Assembly: GCF_011397635.1 (NCBI RefSeq)
Contig: NC_064753.1
Span: 33,132,322 to 33,196,321, forward strand
Origin: Epinephelus fuscoguttatus
Lineage: Eukaryota > Chordata > Actinopteri > Perciformes > Serranidae
DNA: 64,000 bases
Reading direction: 5' to 3'
Positions within the stretch are counted from its first letter, which is position 1. Each line of letters starts with the position of its first letter. The notes beneath the pieces were generated by a model, which saw nothing but the letters and a program-made list of their open reading frames with translations, searched no databases and had not been told where the DNA came from. Made by a program: the position numbers and the translations under genes. Positions 10,461-20,643 of the stretch are shown in pieces.

Positions 10461-12576
10461 TAGCTACAACCCCCAACTCTCCCTATTAGCATACATAAAC
10501 TACGGTACTTCCGACACACATCTCCAGCCAAACAGCCTCCACCTTCTCCCAAGGAAGGAGAGGGAAACAGACAGGGATCACTGCGGGATCCTTTAATACT
10601 GAATATATACATATATGCATGCGTAATGAAAACAGCCTGCTGAGGCATGCAGTTTGGCATCCATTAAAGTTTGCATTCAAATAAAAAAATATATATATAA
10701 ATAATCTAAAAACATGCTCTCAAAAAATAAATAAATAACAGTGCTGAGGAGTAAAACTAAACCAAATGATCACATGATGTTCTTCAGGTGCACTTTATGT
10801 TCATTTAATTAAAAATTAAACTGCTAATTAACCTGTTGCTGCCACACAACACGTTTAAATCAACCCTGTATCAACATGTAGTTCAAAAAATATAGATTTG
10901 TTTAATTTTTATCAGCTTTCATAGATGGAAAAAAACAGAAAAATCATGTTTATTTTATGTACTCATTATGAAATCAAACAAGTTTTACACACTGTTGTAA
11001 ATTAAATTCAAGCCAGCTTTACAAATACAATTACAACACAACTGGGAAACTCTTGTATATTTTGTGTTTGCTCTAGCAGACATTAAATATTTGTAAGTCA
11101 TAAATATAATTAAGAATTAAATTGAAAAAACAGTAGGCTTGAATTCACCACGAACCAATTATTAACCAAGAGTTTGTGGGTTTAATTAGTATAAAGGTCA
11201 AACAAAAGTGCTTTCTGTTGTTGTTTTTCAGGAATAATAAATATTTTCTTTTTACAATAGAATAAAATATATATTTATTGCAATTGTACATGTAGAGCAA
11301 AATTTAATCTAATCTCCTTAGTGCTAGTATCAGTAAAAAGAGCTTATAAAAAATAACAAACTATATAGTAAAAAGTTAGTCACTTAGTTGTAAGTTATCT
11401 AAATGTTCAGATGTTCTTTATTAAGTCAGTTTAATTAAAATTGATGTAAGATTACAGTTGATTCTCAAGCTTTGGGAAAGCTGTTTATTTTAATTTAAAA
11501 GTGATTTATGGTTTGAATCTAAATGATCTGCTGCATGGGGAAAGGTTAAATCTACTTAATTAGTTTAAAATAATACTTTCACAGTAAATGTACAAAAAAA
11601 GTAGTAGTACAGTTTCACAAAAATGAGCTTCACCTACTAAATCAAAACATAACTGAAATAATTATAGCTAAAACAATCTGAGGACCAAATGAGTGAAATG
11701 CAAAGATGAAACAGATGAAGAAGTTTTTAAACATGTTTAAACAATTGTTTTAGTTTAGTTACACACTTCTGAACATTAGTCTGTTTGTAATATTGTTGCA
11801 TTTTGCCTTCAAAGTAAAACACACATTAAACCCAAATGATTTAAACCACAAATATTCAGTTTGTGCAGCATGAAAAGTTGCAGTAATTCAAACTTATTAG
11901 GATTATAAAATGTTTACAGTCACGACTGCCTTTTGTGATTGGAGCTCCACCCTGAATTACACCAAGACATTTCAAGCTCACAGTGTGCTCAAAGTGTGCT
12001 CGTGCCCTGGTCTTGTTTTCTTCTCGTGTTTGAAACTAAATGTTTGGACGTTGTGGAGACTTCACAACCAAAAGGCAGAAGCCATCAAACCACAACAGAG
12101 GAGCAGTTGAGTACTACAACAAAACTCTGGGCCCTCAGACAGGATGTGCGGCCCACACTCAACACGTTTTAAAAGTAAAATCTCTGTGAGCACTTTGACG
12201 GTAGTTTCATTTGAATGTGTGAAATGAATGAATTCTTTACAGTCAGATACAAAGCATGGATCGATACAAGCCCCCAGTAGATGTTTCAGAGGCTTGCTGA
12301 ACTCAAAAAAACGAACTCTGCATTTATAGAACTCACAATACCTCGTGCACAGGGTTTTCTGTTTTCTAATTTGTTTATGATGGGAGTGAACTGATTTTAA
12401 ATATTTGATCAGGAAGAGTTAAAGCAATTAATTGTGAGGAAAAAAAGTAATTAATTAAATTAATAATATATAACTAAAATGCCACACCAAACTCTTCTTC
12501 GTTTTTGCACCATTTTCAGTTGGAAATCGTATAAAGCTACCTGTGGTGAAACAAAGATTTACTCAGCTGTACTTTA
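10461..12576. other. AT-rich intergenic DNA, no gene seen
   Basis: This is strongly AT-rich sequence with many TTTAAT/ATTAAA runs and no exon-like signals. I see no repeat boundary or recognised regulatory site in it. Confidence 0.4.
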
Positions 12577-12822
12577 AGGAATACTTCACCCACAAAATAA
12601 CCATCTGTATATCATTATGCTGTGGTACCCTGAATTCATAAAGAAAACTTTGTTGTTCTTGCATGATTCAACATGACACAAAAAACGGCAAACATATCGA
12701 TACACTGATTTATTTGGGACTACGTTTAACAACTGGAAGTCCATATAAAAACATTCTTTCACACAACTCGTGCAGTAGAATCCAAGTCTCATTTATCCAG
12801 TCGTATGCTCAGTACGAGAAGT
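12577..12822. mobile_element. single arm of a fold-back element
   Basis: The segment from 'ggaatacttcacccac' to 'tatgctcagta' is a diverged copy of the left arm of the fold-back element at 13000-13590. The same short translated string (MRLG-YCTSCV) therefore appears on the minus strand here and on the plus strand near 13360. It is a solo arm or a partial copy. Confidence 0.55.
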
Positions 12823-12846
12823 TTAAAGGGGAAATGTCTCTTTTGG

Positions 12847-12849
<3 letters not shown>

Positions 12850-12883
<34 letters not shown>
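12850..12883. repeat. (TG)n microsatellite
   Basis: An uninterrupted TG dinucleotide run of about 34 bases lies between two fold-back element copies. Confidence 0.9.
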
Positions 12884-12888
<5 letters not shown>

Positions 12889-12889
12889 C

Positions 12890-13865
12890 TTCATCTGAAA
12901 AGTAACAACTTGTTCTCAAATAAATGTAGTGGAATAAAAAGTTTCCCTCTTTAAAGAATGAAAATACTTAAGACAAGTACAAGTACCTCAAAATTGTACT
13001 TAAAGGAAAATACTTCACCCACATAATGACCATTTGTATTTCAGTTAGTCGAGCCGTGTTACCTTAAATTTGTAAAGAAAACCTTGTTGTTCTTGCATGA
13101 CTCCACAAAAAACAGCAAACATATTGATTTACTGATTTATTGGGGCCACATTTAACACTCGTGCAGTATAATCCAAGTCTCATTTATCCAGTCATATGCT
13201 CAGTACTACCCAAATACATGCATTTTTGGTCAAACTTTACTTTTTAAAACTGAACTGACAAGAAACTTATCTATGCTTGCTTCAAAGCCAGACTCTAGAA
13301 TAAAGGATTTCTAGCAAAAATGCATGTGTTGGGAAGTACTGAGCATACAACTGGATAAATGAGACTTGGATTATACTGCACGAGTTGTGTGAGAGTTTGT
13401 AAAACAATGTTTTTAAACAGTTTTGCTATTTTTAAACGTGGTCCCCAATCAATTACTAAACCAATACTTTTGCCGTTTTCTGTGGAGGCATTTAAGAAAT
13501 CCAAAGTTTTCTTCACAAGTTTAAGGTTACACAGCTCGACTAACTGATACACAAATTGTCATTTTGTGGCTGAAGTATTCCTTCAAGTGCAATTTTTGCG
13601 GTACTTGTACTTTTCCCAGGTATTTCCATACTTTAAAGACAGAAAACTCCCACAAAATTCTTATAAATTATCTCAACTTGTCACATTTTAAATGTCTGAG
13701 TCCCACCCAAGAGACATTTCTCCTCTACATGTCTCACATGGTTTCATTTAAACAATTGTTCAAAGTCACACAGAGGTCAAAATGTCCAATGTTTTCATTG
13801 CTCACATTGTTGTATTTGTGCTTTTACTTGAGTAAAGGTTTTGAGTACTTCTTCCACCACTGAAA
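12890..13865. mobile_element. hAT-type 'aagtacttaag' MITE with nested insertion
   Basis: The outer parts carry the very common fish motif set 'gtacaagtacctcaaaattg', 'ggtacttgtacttttcccag' and 'gagtacttcttccaccactg'. The terminal cagtggtgg is present on the right. The middle (13000-13590) is replaced by a fold-back element, so the younger element landed inside the older one. Confidence 0.5.
13000..13590. mobile_element. fold-back (long inverted repeat) MITE
   Basis: The left arm (about 13000-13220) and the right arm (about 13335-13590) are imperfect reverse complements. For example 'atccaagtctcatttatcca' in the left arm corresponds to 'tggataaatgagacttggat' in the right arm. A loop of about 110 bases separates them. 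It has no coding capacity. Confidence 0.65.
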
Positions 13866-16800
13866 GCTATGGCACGAGTGTCCCCTGCAGATTTGTGTTT
13901 TGTTCACAGCACAAAAATGTAAATACAGTTAAATAAATAATAAAAGAACACCTTGCTGCATTTTCACTAGAATTTAATAACAAAGAAAAACAAGGGTTGA
14001 TCCCTTCAACCTGGGAAGCTCACCACCTTCCCCCTCCATTAAATGCAACCCTCGGGTAGTTAAGAGTATAATGGAGGTTGTTTTTACCTTTCAGTACAAA
14101 GCATTTGAATTAAAACAACTCATTTTCGTGTTCAGAAGCCAGACGTGTGAGTTGCTTTAAAGCAGATGTGCTGAAAAGGACTCATCTTTTGAAGAGCGTA
14201 CAATATGCTACTGACCTTCAGGTTTTTATCATGTTTTGAAACATGTTGAATCCTGTGACTTGTCACAGGCATTCTGTATGAGGGTGATACAGTATGGTAG
14301 CTGGCCAGCAGAGGGAACTATCAAACTAAATACTATACTGTAAAGACATGACTGCTCCTCTACTGTAAGAGGAAGCTCACACCACAACTTCCCCATCCTG
14401 GGAGTTTCTGTTATTTAAAAAGAAATCCGCTTTATGTAACCTGCTCAGTTTCGGAGAGGAGATGGCAATATTTTGCCCCAGCTGCTTATCCATAACATAT
14501 TTAATTAGTTAAAAGTGAAATTTCTCATTTCTGCTGTTGCTGTAAATCACACAAGTCGTCCTCGGGCAAGTCCACTTAAGAAAAGATGTGTTTGACCTGA
14601 GCTTCAGCGCTCAGTCCTCTATCTGACCAACACATATGAAACTTTTCCCCCTGATTTGAGAACGGCCTATCTGTTCTCACACATCTCTGGGCACACAGTG
14701 GGAGTGGGAGCACTCAGTCATGACCCCCAACCCCCCACACAAAGCCAGTGGTGGGGCTAGTTCCTGTGCATATGGAAGTGAGGTGGGGGGTGGGTGGACG
14801 CAGGGAGGTAGTAGACTTCACATCGTCCCATGGGGTCAGATAAAAGCTTATGGCTCTGCTTATTAGACCCCCCCCCCCTTGTGCTCTCTGCACAAATGAT
14901 AGTTAAAGATTTGTGGAGGGATCAGCTGCAGAAGCATTGCTGGCCACTTTGCATGATGGTTTATATATGTAAAGATAAAGGAAAAGCCTTTATTTGGACA
15001 ACACAGCGACAAAAACAGGCATGAAACCATTTTTTTGCTCTTCAAACTCAGCAGAGAACTTCACAGGTGAGACAGGCGACTTTAAACACCAAGCCGGCAG
15101 CACTCATGATGTTAAAGCAACCCAAAACGTGTCTTCAGATGCAGCAACACTTCTGCCCCTATTTTCTAAAATGGCCTACCGTATCCAAGCCCCTCCCACG
15201 ATAGGGGCCATGAGCCTGGGGGTCTCTGTTTTGTTCATCCTATACAAGCCAGGCCACCATTGTCTCCTCGTGACCCCGGGGTCAACTGAACTCACCTCGC
15301 CCGACCATGGCCCATTCAGCTGTGAAGCTTCACATAGGACAAAAACATCTCACAAGAGCACTTCAAGTGAGGGGGTGGGAAGACACACACACACACATGC
15401 ACGCACATGGACAACCAACACGCTCTGCAGTGGTTCGGAGTCAGTGTTATATTGTGGGGTTTTTTGTTTTTAAAAAGTAGCAAGAGCCACGTAGAGGGAA
15501 CACAAAGTGATCAAAAATTGAATTTCAGTGTTGATTTATTAGAGGACAGCTTATTGTATAGTCAGGATGGTTTCCCCCTATTGAAAGCATCCAGTTTAAA
15601 TTGGCCGAGACACGCCGGTCTATTAAAAAAGTCAATTATAGAAAGTAGTAATGAAGTTATCTTTGACACATTTTCTAATTCTTCCCTCAGATATTAAATA
15701 CATCACTCGCCGGAGGGGAAATTGCATTTTGCTGCAGGTTAAGAATGAGGCCATCCACACCTCCTGTCATCTGCAGCTCTTTATTATAAACCTACGCATC
15801 AGGCTACAGGCCAGAAAGAAAAGTAGTGCACTGTGGAGAATAACTCACCACAATGTTCACCTGAAAGAAAGTCGTGTAAAAAAAACAACAACAAAAAACA
15901 CACTCTCTGTATAGGTTTAATTTTAGATGAGCAGTTTCCTTGTTTGATGCACAGAGCACATGTCCTGAAGATCCTGCAGTCTGCCTTTCAGAGGCAACAG
16001 TGTCCCTGGTGGAGGGAAAGCTCATGGAGGCTGACAGGTTGAAAATGTGCGGCATGATGTGGCTGAAAGAGCATGAAACATGTTCACCCATGGATGCCGT
16101 GCGCCGAGCCACAGGAGACACTGCCAGACAATTAAACGCTGAGAGCTTTTATTATAAAAAAAAGAAGGAAGGTTGGCATCACCTTTACACAAAGTTTGGT
16201 AGAGCTACAGGCAGATTTCACACATTTACTGCACCTGCAACGAAGACACTGCAACTGTTAAACATCTACATGAGCGTCCAGGGAAAGCATCTGAGATTTT
16301 TATGCATAGACTTTTTGTATTTTGTGGTATTTTTTTCCATGTAGAGAACCTCATCATGGTGCTGTTGACTGCAGAATGACAGTCACTGTCCCATGAGCAT
16401 CATTACGAGACATGCTCCCCCGAACAACAGCACCTCAAAAATTATTCAGAAAACTGTTTTGAGTTTGAAGTTAGTTTCACATCAACCACAGCTAAAATGT
16501 AGCAACAGAAATAGGCTTTAATGCTGAGTGAGACAACAGGGGTCTTAACAGAATGCAAATAGCGGCGCTGCTAATGTTGCCCCCACTGCTCTGCTTAGTC
16601 ATTTTGTCACCACGGCGAAAGTTGTGATTTATCAGTCAGCTTGAATTCAAAGTTTCATTTCTCCTTTATATTCTGTTCATTTTCTCCCTGTGTGTCCGTC
16701 ACTTTCACTTGTGCTCTGGTTGGTTTCGGAAAGCAAAGAGAGAAACACTGAAGTAGAGACGACTGACACGTTGTCCAGTTTTTTTTTACACCTTTAACAA

Positions 16801-17150
16801 GAAACAAAACCATTTCCCATGTTTCCATTACACTTTTAAAGCACAGCCTCCTGGTTACATATTGAACATTGTTTAAAATTAATCATGTTTTACAGAACCA
16901 GTAGTGTTTACATGAAAGCAGCCTGCAGCACAAAAAACATTTTAAATAAAGTTTACACAATTCAATTGTGAGAAATTCACAATAATTAAAAAATTGTGTC
17001 AGTGTGCACTTGTTTTTCTTTTCTTTTTCTTTTTTTAGATTTATCAATAAATTAAATAAAACACATTTACTGTACAAATTAAGCTGCCGTGTGCAGTGGC
17101 AGTGAGAAATAACAGATTTGTTTGAAATATACAAACAAACGAATTGGCGT
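13866..17150. other. intergenic DNA between the microRNA cluster and ephrin, possible conserved elements
   Basis: No exon was recognised. The longest open frame (plus strand, 14994-15473) is rich in His/Thr because it runs through a (CA)n tract, and no domain is visible. Sub-regions near 15930-16140 and 16550-16640 have balanced composition without repeat motifs and could be conserved non-coding elements. That is an impression only. Confidence 0.3.
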
Positions 17151-17357
17151 TTGCCTGTCAGGAAGTATTCAGATCCTTTACTTAAGTACAAGTACCACTA
17201 CCACCACTTAAAAATACAATTACCGTTACTGATAAAGTTCTGTATTCAAAATTTAAGTAAAAGTATTGTCAGGGAAATGTACTTTGAGTATCAAAAGTAA
17301 AAAGTAAAGGAGCTCAGCACAAAGAAACAGTAGTGTGTATGGTTATTTTCTTAATCA

Positions 17358-18404
17358 AAAGAAGTAACATCTGCACACCTACTCCATGTCACAAATGTTT
17401 AATCAAGATGTTTCGATCCTACTTGGAACGAAACGTTGTCTTGAACTTCATCAGGTCAAATTGACCCTTTGCTAAGTCCCGCCCCTGAACGTAGACTGGC
17501 CAATCATAACGTAGCATCGGGCCGGCTCAAACCAGGGTCCGACAACAACACAGCTGTGCTCCATTGACTCTAACACAGTTGTTTCAAATTTCCTTCATTT
17601 TCAGGCTGGTTTTGTGGATTTGGAGCTAAATGTTGTGCCTGGGGCACGTCGTGTATTAATGATCCTTGTTACCTGGAGAGGTTGGAAAAAGATATACATT
17701 TCTTCCCTGTTCCAAAACCAAAATCAAACCCTGAAAAGTGTAGGGTTAGCTAGCTAGCTACTGAAGATATAGCCTACTGAATGTATACACATGCTGCTTT
17801 TGCTTTTTAATGATTATAACAGTGAAACAAAGACCGACCCTGCTGTACAGGAACCAGTGAAGGGAAGCAGGGAAACTTTGCTGATATTGAACAAGCTGTG
17901 TGCCATCACATTGTGCGCAGATGAACGTTGTTTGACTTCCCCCAGAGATCCCTGCCCATATCTGGCGGCTGAGGTCCGGGCGCTGGCAGCGGCACAGGAG
18001 TGAAGCCAAACACGGTTCATCTGCACACACTGTGATGCCACACAGCTGGTTCAATATCAGCAAAGTTTCCCTTTATACTCATTGTCTTGTGTGGCGATGA
18101 GCAGTGATGTGGTGGTTCACTTTTACACTGTGATCTGTAGCCTATAGTTCGGCTTTAGCTTCTAACTATCTTTGTCTTTTGAACCTGTTGTTGCTGCTGA
18201 GTCAGTTTGACATCCTGGACATATCCTTCAAACACAGACTGTAGACTCCTCTGTCTGCTTCTCTCTGCAATCACTGTTTCATTTTTCCAAAAATATGGTA
18301 AGGGCTTAACGAAGGGTGAGTTGACCTGATGAAGATAGTTGTTGGATTGAAACGTTGCGATTAAACTTTTGTGGCACAGAGTAATTATGCAGGTGTTACT
18401 TCTT
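17358..18404. mobile_element. 1-kb fold-back element with two nested pairs of inverted repeats
   Basis: The terminal arms are about 90 bases and imperfect: 'aagaagtaacatctgcac' and 'aacttcatcaggtcaa' on the left return as reverse complements 'ttgacctgatgaag' and 'aggtgttacttctttc' on the right. A second inner pair of about 55 bases lies at 17872-17926 and 18014-18068 ('aactttgctgatattgaac' and its complement). No transposase was seen. Confidence 0.6.
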
Positions 18405-18538
18405 TCCTTAATGTATGCCGTTTTTTTAAAGCCTATGTGATGTGCGTATAATTATTCCTCCTCAAGTATTTCCTTGATCAAGCCATGTATTGTTTGGTTT
18501 GTAAAATGTAAGAAAATTGTAAGAAATGCATCACAACT

Positions 18539-18717
18539 CAGGCGTCGGTGGCTTAGTGGCAGAGCAGGCGCCCCATGTACAAGGCTGTAGCCGCAGCGGC
18601 CTGGGTTCGACTCCAGCCTGTGGCCCTTTGCTGCATGTCTCTCTCTCTCTCTCTCTCCCCCTTTCACACTTCACTATCCTATCAATTAAAGGCAAAAAAT
18701 CTTTAAAAAAAAAAAAA
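18539..18717 (+). mobile_element. tRNA-derived SINE with perfect 18-bp target duplication, copy 1
   Basis: The head reads gtcggtggcttagtggcaga (A-box-like) and is followed by a perfect B box, GGTTCGACTCC, at 18604-18614. Then come a CT-rich stretch and a poly(A) end. An identical 18-base sequence (aagaaatgcatcacaact) flanks it at 18521-18538 and 18718-18735. This marks a retroposition by LINE machinery and suggests the copy is young. Confidence 0.9.
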
Positions 18718-18926
18718 AAGAAATGCATCACAACTAGAGCTCCAAGTTTCCAAGCTCTAAATTCAAACGTCTTCTTTTGTCCATCCATAAATTCAAACAA
18801 ACCTCAAAATGATTCAGCAAAGCAGCAAATCTGAGAAGCAGAAATTATAAAATGTTTGACATTTATGCACGAAAAATTACTTAATCAATCAGTTATCAAA
18901 CAATAGCTGATTGATCAGCTAATTGT

Positions 18927-19688
18927 TAGGGCTGCCCCCTGACAGTCGACCAAATGTTAGTCGACCAGAAAGATTATTGGTCGACAAGATTTCATTGGTC
19001 GCTTAGTCGCAGAAGAAAAGAACAAACAACAAACGAAAGTGAAACTCTATTAGGAGCTGCACCTTGTCAAAATAAATTAAAACCTATATGACTGGACCAT
19101 GTGGGAATTTAATTTGAAGGGACACAGGAAGTGGCCACGCTCAGCAGTCAGACAGGAGTCATGTTAATTTCCAGGGCTGGTACCTGCGGTTATTCCACAG
19201 GCTAGTTAATAACATGTCGGGCAGGAAATCCAAAGTGTGGGATCATTTTGAGAAGGTGAAGGATGAACCCAAGGTGATATGTAAACTCATCTTCATTGGT
19301 CGACTACAAACATGACGTATCATCTGAAACATGGAAGTAGCTACATGCCCATTAGCCACTTAGCGCAATCATTACTGCTTTGCCCACAGTGTCATTAACA
19401 GGCGGCTCGCTCAGTGTGTGACGTGCACTTGTAGATAAAATATAGGCCTATATTAATGAAGGTTCATTAGTACGGTTTTGTATTTCTCTGTAATGTAGCA
19501 CAGTGTTAACAATGTTACTGATACTATTCTTTCTCACACCTTCAACTCAAACCATTGTGTTGCCCCGCCCAAAATATATCATTTAATAATTAAATTAATA
19601 TCGTAAACATGCGGGCGACTAGTCGACTAATGGCCCTGAATGATGAGTGTTGGTTGATTAGGAAAAGTCTTAGTCAGGGGCAGCCTTA
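18927..19688 (+). mobile_element. hAT element, internally deleted, with BED-finger remnant
   Basis: The terminal inverted repeats are tagggctgccccctgac and gtcaggggcagcctta. They are flanked by a perfect 8-bp target duplication, CTAATTGT, at 18919-18926 and 19689-19696. Inside, 19214-19288 encodes a short piece that looks like the start of a BED zinc-finger transposase. The rest of the transposase is missing, so the element cannot move on its own. Confidence 0.8.
19214..19288 (+). pseudogene. hAT transposase N-terminal fragment (BED finger)
   Basis: The frame starting at ATG 19214 reads SGRKSKVWDHFEKVKDEPKV, followed by a Cys. The W-HFEK and K-IC spacing is the start of a BED zinc finger as found in ZBED-like hAT transposases. 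The second half of the finger and the catalytic domain are absent. Confidence 0.55.
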
Positions 19689-20248
19689 CTAATTGTTTAA
19701 GCTCAGATTTGTTGACTGTTGTGTAGTGTAATTTCTTACAGTGCATCATATTGCTAAAGTTTTGTATGTAAAGTCTAAACTGTGGCTGCTGTATAAATGT
19801 AGCGGAGTAAAAATCACAATATTTCCCTCTGAAGTGGAGCTGAGTGGAAGTATAAAGTGTCATGAAATGGATATACTTCTCTAAAGTATCTCAGAGTTGT
19901 ACCTTCATACAGTACTTAAGTAAATACACATCCAACCACTGGTGTTCGCTGCACGCTTCAAAACGTATTTCACAAAACAAACTGAACACAGCTGAGTGAC
20001 ATCCTCCAACACATCAGTTTCCTCTCTGACTGTCTCTTCAGAAGAAAACAGCATTTTGTGCACTTGTGGCACAAGAACAAGGAGAAGTATATGGTCTGTT
20101 CTCTCAGATCAGGCCTATGTATGATCCCTCAAGTGACTTTTCCTTACACCCACTAAAAGGTTAAAACACTAAAGCAGTGGAGGTGCTGTGTGTGTGTCTC
20201 CGACAGTTTAGGATTATCCGCCAAAGCCTGGCATTAGAGCAGCAAATA

Positions 20249-20643
20249 TTAGACTTTGTAGTAGATGTTGGTGGGACTTTGGGGCGTTATCTCCTGAACT
20301 ATGTACACAGGGGGCCCGTAGTCGCTGCTCACACGCTCATAATGGCGGCAGACCATGCTGTCAGAAGGCCGCAGAGGAAACACGACATCGCTGCGGTCCG
20401 AGCCGTTGTTGTCGCTGCCAATGCTGTCCCGCTTCGCCACGGCCAAAGTGTTGAGGGACACGGAGGCGGACTGCTGGCTATCTGGGACACAGCGTCGGTG
20501 ACGGTTCCTCCACAGCACGACTAGCAGAATTATGATGACCAGAAGGAGGATTGCACCGCCAGAGACAACCCACATGAGCAGTCCTGGCTCCGAGCCGCCA
20601 CCGCTGCCACTGGGGTTTGTTTGTCCTGTTTCTGAGCCCGAGT
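20249..20643 (-). CDS. efnb2: ephrin-B2 exon 5 (transmembrane helix, cytoplasmic tail, stop)
   Basis: After the acceptor CATGACAG the exon encodes a Gly/Ser stalk end, the helix (LLMWVVSGGAILLLVIIILL) and the tail with its tyrosines, ending QSPTNIYYKV and TAA. The last four residues are the PDZ-binding motif of all ephrin-Bs. Several tail positions that are nearly fixed in ephrin-Bs differ here (RHYERV for PHYEKV, SSDYGPP for SGDYGHP, QEITPQ for QEMPPQ). Confidence 0.93.

Larger units (their letters stand above)
17155..19945. mobile_element. hAT-type MITE split by three later insertions
   Basis: The left piece (about 17155-17340, 'gtattcagatcctttactta') and the right piece (about 19790-19945, '…cagtacttaagtaaatac…aaccactgg') belong to the same common fish MITE family. 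Between them lie a 1-kb fold-back element (17358-18404), a tRNA-SINE with target duplication (18539-18717) and a hAT element with target duplication (18927-19688). The nesting order is readable from the intact inner boundaries. Confidence 0.45.

Noticed and set aside
12586..13547. Two similar peptides (MRLG-YCTSCV) on opposite strands, suggesting a gene family
   Set aside because: They are translations of the two inverted arms of a fold-back MITE.
14994..15473. 159-codon open frame, the longest unexplained one on the plus strand
   Set aside because: It crosses a (CA)n tract, has no domain, no splice context and no codon bias. Likely chance.
18541..18620. A functional tRNA gene (good A and B boxes)
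   Set aside because: The tRNA-like head is followed by a SINE body, a poly(A) end and an 18-bp target duplication, and a second copy exists at 44.15 kb.
20177..20524. 115-codon plus-strand open frame
   Set aside because: It is the antisense shadow of ephrin-B2 exon 5.
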